A stretch of DNA of 15,583 nucleotides. It comes from JBCDBH01 sp039184055. GTDB lineage: Bacteria > Acidobacteriota > Thermoanaerobaculia > Multivoradales > J023. The DNA lies in assembly GCA_039184055.1 (NCBI GenBank), contig JBCDBH010000115.1, positions 1 through 15,583 on the forward strand, in the 5' to 3' direction. The notes beneath the pieces were generated by a model. That model was not told where the DNA came from and did not search any database. It saw only the letters and a list, made by a program, of their open reading frames with translations. Each line of letters begins with the position of its first letter. Positions within the stretch are counted from its first letter, which is position 1. Shown in pieces: positions 14,136 through 15,583 of the stretch. The translations under genes were made by a program, and so were the position numbers.

Positions 14136-15583
14136 ATGACCTTGATCACAACGACCACTTCGACACCGGCGGATCGACCCGACTTGGCTCGTTTCGAGCT
14201 CGGCCTGCTCGCCGGCGCGACCCTGGTTTTCTTCGCGCTCACCGCGAACGGCTACGGTATCTTTCGGGACGAGCTCTACTACCTCGCGTGCGCCGCGCAT
14301 CTCGATTGGGGTTACGTCGATCATCCACCGCTGATCGCGTGGCTCACCGCGCCTTGGCTGGCGATCTTTGGTGATTCGCTCCTTGCGATCCGGATGCTTC
14401 CGGCGCTTGCGGGTGTCATGACCATTGTTGTCGCCGGTTGTATCGCCCGTGAGCTCGGTGGAGGCAAGATCGCCCAGCTTCTCGCCGCGGCGACGACCGT
14501 CATGGCGCCGATCTACCTGTCGCTCTTCTCCTTCCTGTCGATGAACGCCATCGACGTGTTGATCTGGGCGCTCGCCTGGTGGCTGCTCGCGCGGATTCTG
14601 CGCACCGGCGATATGCGACTCTGGCTGCTTTTCGGCCTTCTTGCCGGGATCGGCCTCCAGAACAAGATCAGCGTGCTCTTCCTGGGCTTCGGCCTGGTGG
14701 TCGGCTTGCTCATCGCGCGTCGTTGGGAGGTCTTCCGCAGCCGGTGGTTGTGGCTCGGTGGCGTGATCGCTGGCGTGCTCTTTCTGCCTCACGTGCTCTG
14801 GCAGATCGTTCACGGCTGGCCGACGCTCGAGTTCATGGCCAACGCCCGCGAACGCAAGATCGCCGATATCAGCGCGGTGAATTTCATTCTCGAGCAGGTC
14901 CTGCTCGCCGGTCCGAGCGTGGTGTGGATCTGGCTCGGTGGCTTGCTCTTCCTGCTCGTCGCACCACCGATGCGACCGTTTCGCACGCTCGGTTGGGCGT
15001 GGCTGACGGTGCTCGTGGTGCTGATCACCAACGGCGCCAAGCCTTACTACCTCGGTGCGTCCTTCACCTTGCTCTTCGCCGCCGGGGCGGTCGCGGTGTG
15101 CTGGCTGGGCGATCGAATCGCCAACTGGTTTCAACCCGGGCGCTGGCTACTTCCCGGGCTCGCGGCGGTGGGCATCGCGGCGGGTGTGGTGCTCATACCT
15201 CTCGCCAAAGCCTCGTTACCGGTCGAGGAATTCGTCGCCCATCAGGAGCGTCTCGGGATCGCACCCACCAACGCCGAGACCAGCTCGGTCGGCGTGCTGC
15301 CTCAGCATTTCGCGGATATGCACGGCTGGTCCGAGTTGGCGGACAGCGTCGCCGAGGCATGGGAGAAGTTGAGCCCGGCCGAGCAGCAGGAGGCCTGTAT
15401 CTTCGGTCAGAACTATGGTCAGGCCGGTGCGATCGACCGCTTCGGGCCCGCGCTCGGTTTACCGGGTGCGATCTCGACCCACAACAGCTATTTCATGTGG
15501 GGACCAGGGTCGTGTACCGCCGAGGTGATGATCGTCATTGGAGACGATCGAGAGAGTCTCGAGGAGCTCTTCGAGCAGGTCGA
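14136..15583 (+). CDS. Membrane glycosyltransferase of the ArnT/PMT (GT39-like) family, truncated by the window edge
   Basis: An open frame of 482 complete codons from the ATG at 14136 runs off the right edge without a stop. GGGGAGG (14122-14128) precedes the start by 7 bases. After a threonine-rich N-terminus, a first membrane helix (about 21-38) leads into the loop GYGIFRDELYYLACAAHLDWGY, split as D45-E46 then YVDHPP (60-65). This is the hallmark first luminal loop of GT-C enzymes that use polyprenyl-phosphate sugars. About nine or ten further hydrophobic segments follow to residue about 360, including QNKIS after one helix and TNGAKPYYLG near 290-300. Then comes a soluble domain on the outer side containing GQNYGQAGAIDRFG and STHNSYFMWGP. 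Family members glycosylate lipid A, proteins or wall polymers; the acceptor here is unknown. It follows menA by 57 bases with no visible terminator and may be read through from the men operon. Confidence 0.85.
   Translation, partial: MTLITTTTSTPADRPDLARFELGLLAGATLVFFALTANGYGIFRDELYYLACAAHLDWGYVDHPPLIAWLTAPWLAIFGDSLLAIRMLPALAGVMTIVVAGCIARELGGGKIAQLLAAATTVMAPIYLSLFSFLSMNAIDVLIWALAWWLLARILRTGDMRLWLLFGLLAGIGLQNKISVLFLGFGLVVGLLIARRWEVFRSRWLWLGGVIAGVLFLPHVLWQIVHGWPTLEFMANARERKIADISAVNFILEQVLLAGPSVVWIWLGGLLFLLVAPPMRPFRTLGWAWLTVLVVLITNGAKPYYLGASFTLLFAAGAVAVCWLGDRIANWFQPGRWLLPGLAAVGIAAGVVLIPLAKASLPVEEFVAHQERLGIAPTNAETSSVGVLPQHFADMHGWSELADSVAEAWEKLSPAEQQEACIFGQNYGQAGAIDRFGPALGLPGAISTHNSYFMWGPGSCTAEVMIVIGDDRESLEELFEQV

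Noticed and set aside
14079..15134. A 351-codon minus-strand open frame opposite the glycosyltransferase
   Set aside because: Its product is low-complexity and highly charged with no family resemblance, while the plus strand encodes a clear membrane glycosyltransferase.
1..15583. Search for CRISPR arrays, insertion sequences, toxin-antitoxin pairs or a defence system
   Set aside because: No regularly spaced repeats, transposase, nuclease partner genes or flanking terminal repeats are seen. The RecQ is a complete housekeeping-type enzyme without defence neighbours.

Overview
The window is a GC-rich, densely coding stretch of a bacterial chromosome. The organism is probably Gram-negative: there is a lipoprotein carrying a TonB-type C-terminal domain, and a secreted FG-GAP/CRTAC1-type protein. 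It makes menaquinone by the classical o-succinylbenzoate route. The mix of CRTAC1-like protein, fatty-acyl-AMP ligase, GbsR-type regulator and a compact men operon would suit an acidobacterial, myxobacterial or similar lineage, but the phylum is only a guess. I see no phage genes, transposases, tRNA or rRNA genes, or CRISPR arrays.

Layout. (1) Positions 1-145, minus strand: the first 48 codons of what looks like a fatty-acyl-AMP ligase, running off the left edge. (2) 316-2373, minus: a secreted seven-repeat FG-GAP protein with an ASPIC/UnbV-like C-terminus, followed by stem-loops that include a convincing intrinsic terminator. (3) 2374-2850: a 477-base divergent intergenic region with two strong inverted repeats and no credible gene. 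(4) 2851-4707, plus: a full-length RecQ helicase, converging after only 8 bases on (5) a minus-strand pair, a thioredoxin-like [2Fe-2S] ferredoxin (5261-5587) and a short lipoprotein with a TonB-like C-terminus (4716-5258). (6) 5588-5791: a divergent regulatory region with a 26-base inverted repeat and two mutually exclusive hairpins. (7) 5792-14078, plus: an eight-gene run with gaps of at most 24 bases and several start/stop overlaps: GbsR/MarR-type regulator, long-chain polyprenyl diphosphate synthase, menG/ubiE, menF, menD, menH, menB, menA. (8) 14136 to the right edge, plus: a family-39-like membrane glycosyltransferase, incomplete.

How the genes work together. MenF makes isochorismate, MenD adds the succinyl unit from 2-oxoglutarate, and MenH eliminates pyruvate. 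After two steps whose genes are not here (MenC and MenE), MenB closes the naphthoate ring. Hydrolysis of the CoA thioester is also not encoded here. The polyprenyl synthase supplies the side chain, MenA attaches it and MenG methylates the ring. The regulator at the head of the run sits just downstream of a palindrome that is a plausible operator for it, so it may control menaquinone synthesis and perhaps the divergent ferredoxin/lipoprotein pair.

No obviously new multi-gene system is visible. The best leads are the regulator-operator arrangement at the head of the men operon, the missing menC/menE, the ferredoxin plus TonB-like lipoprotein pair, and the structured non-coding segments.
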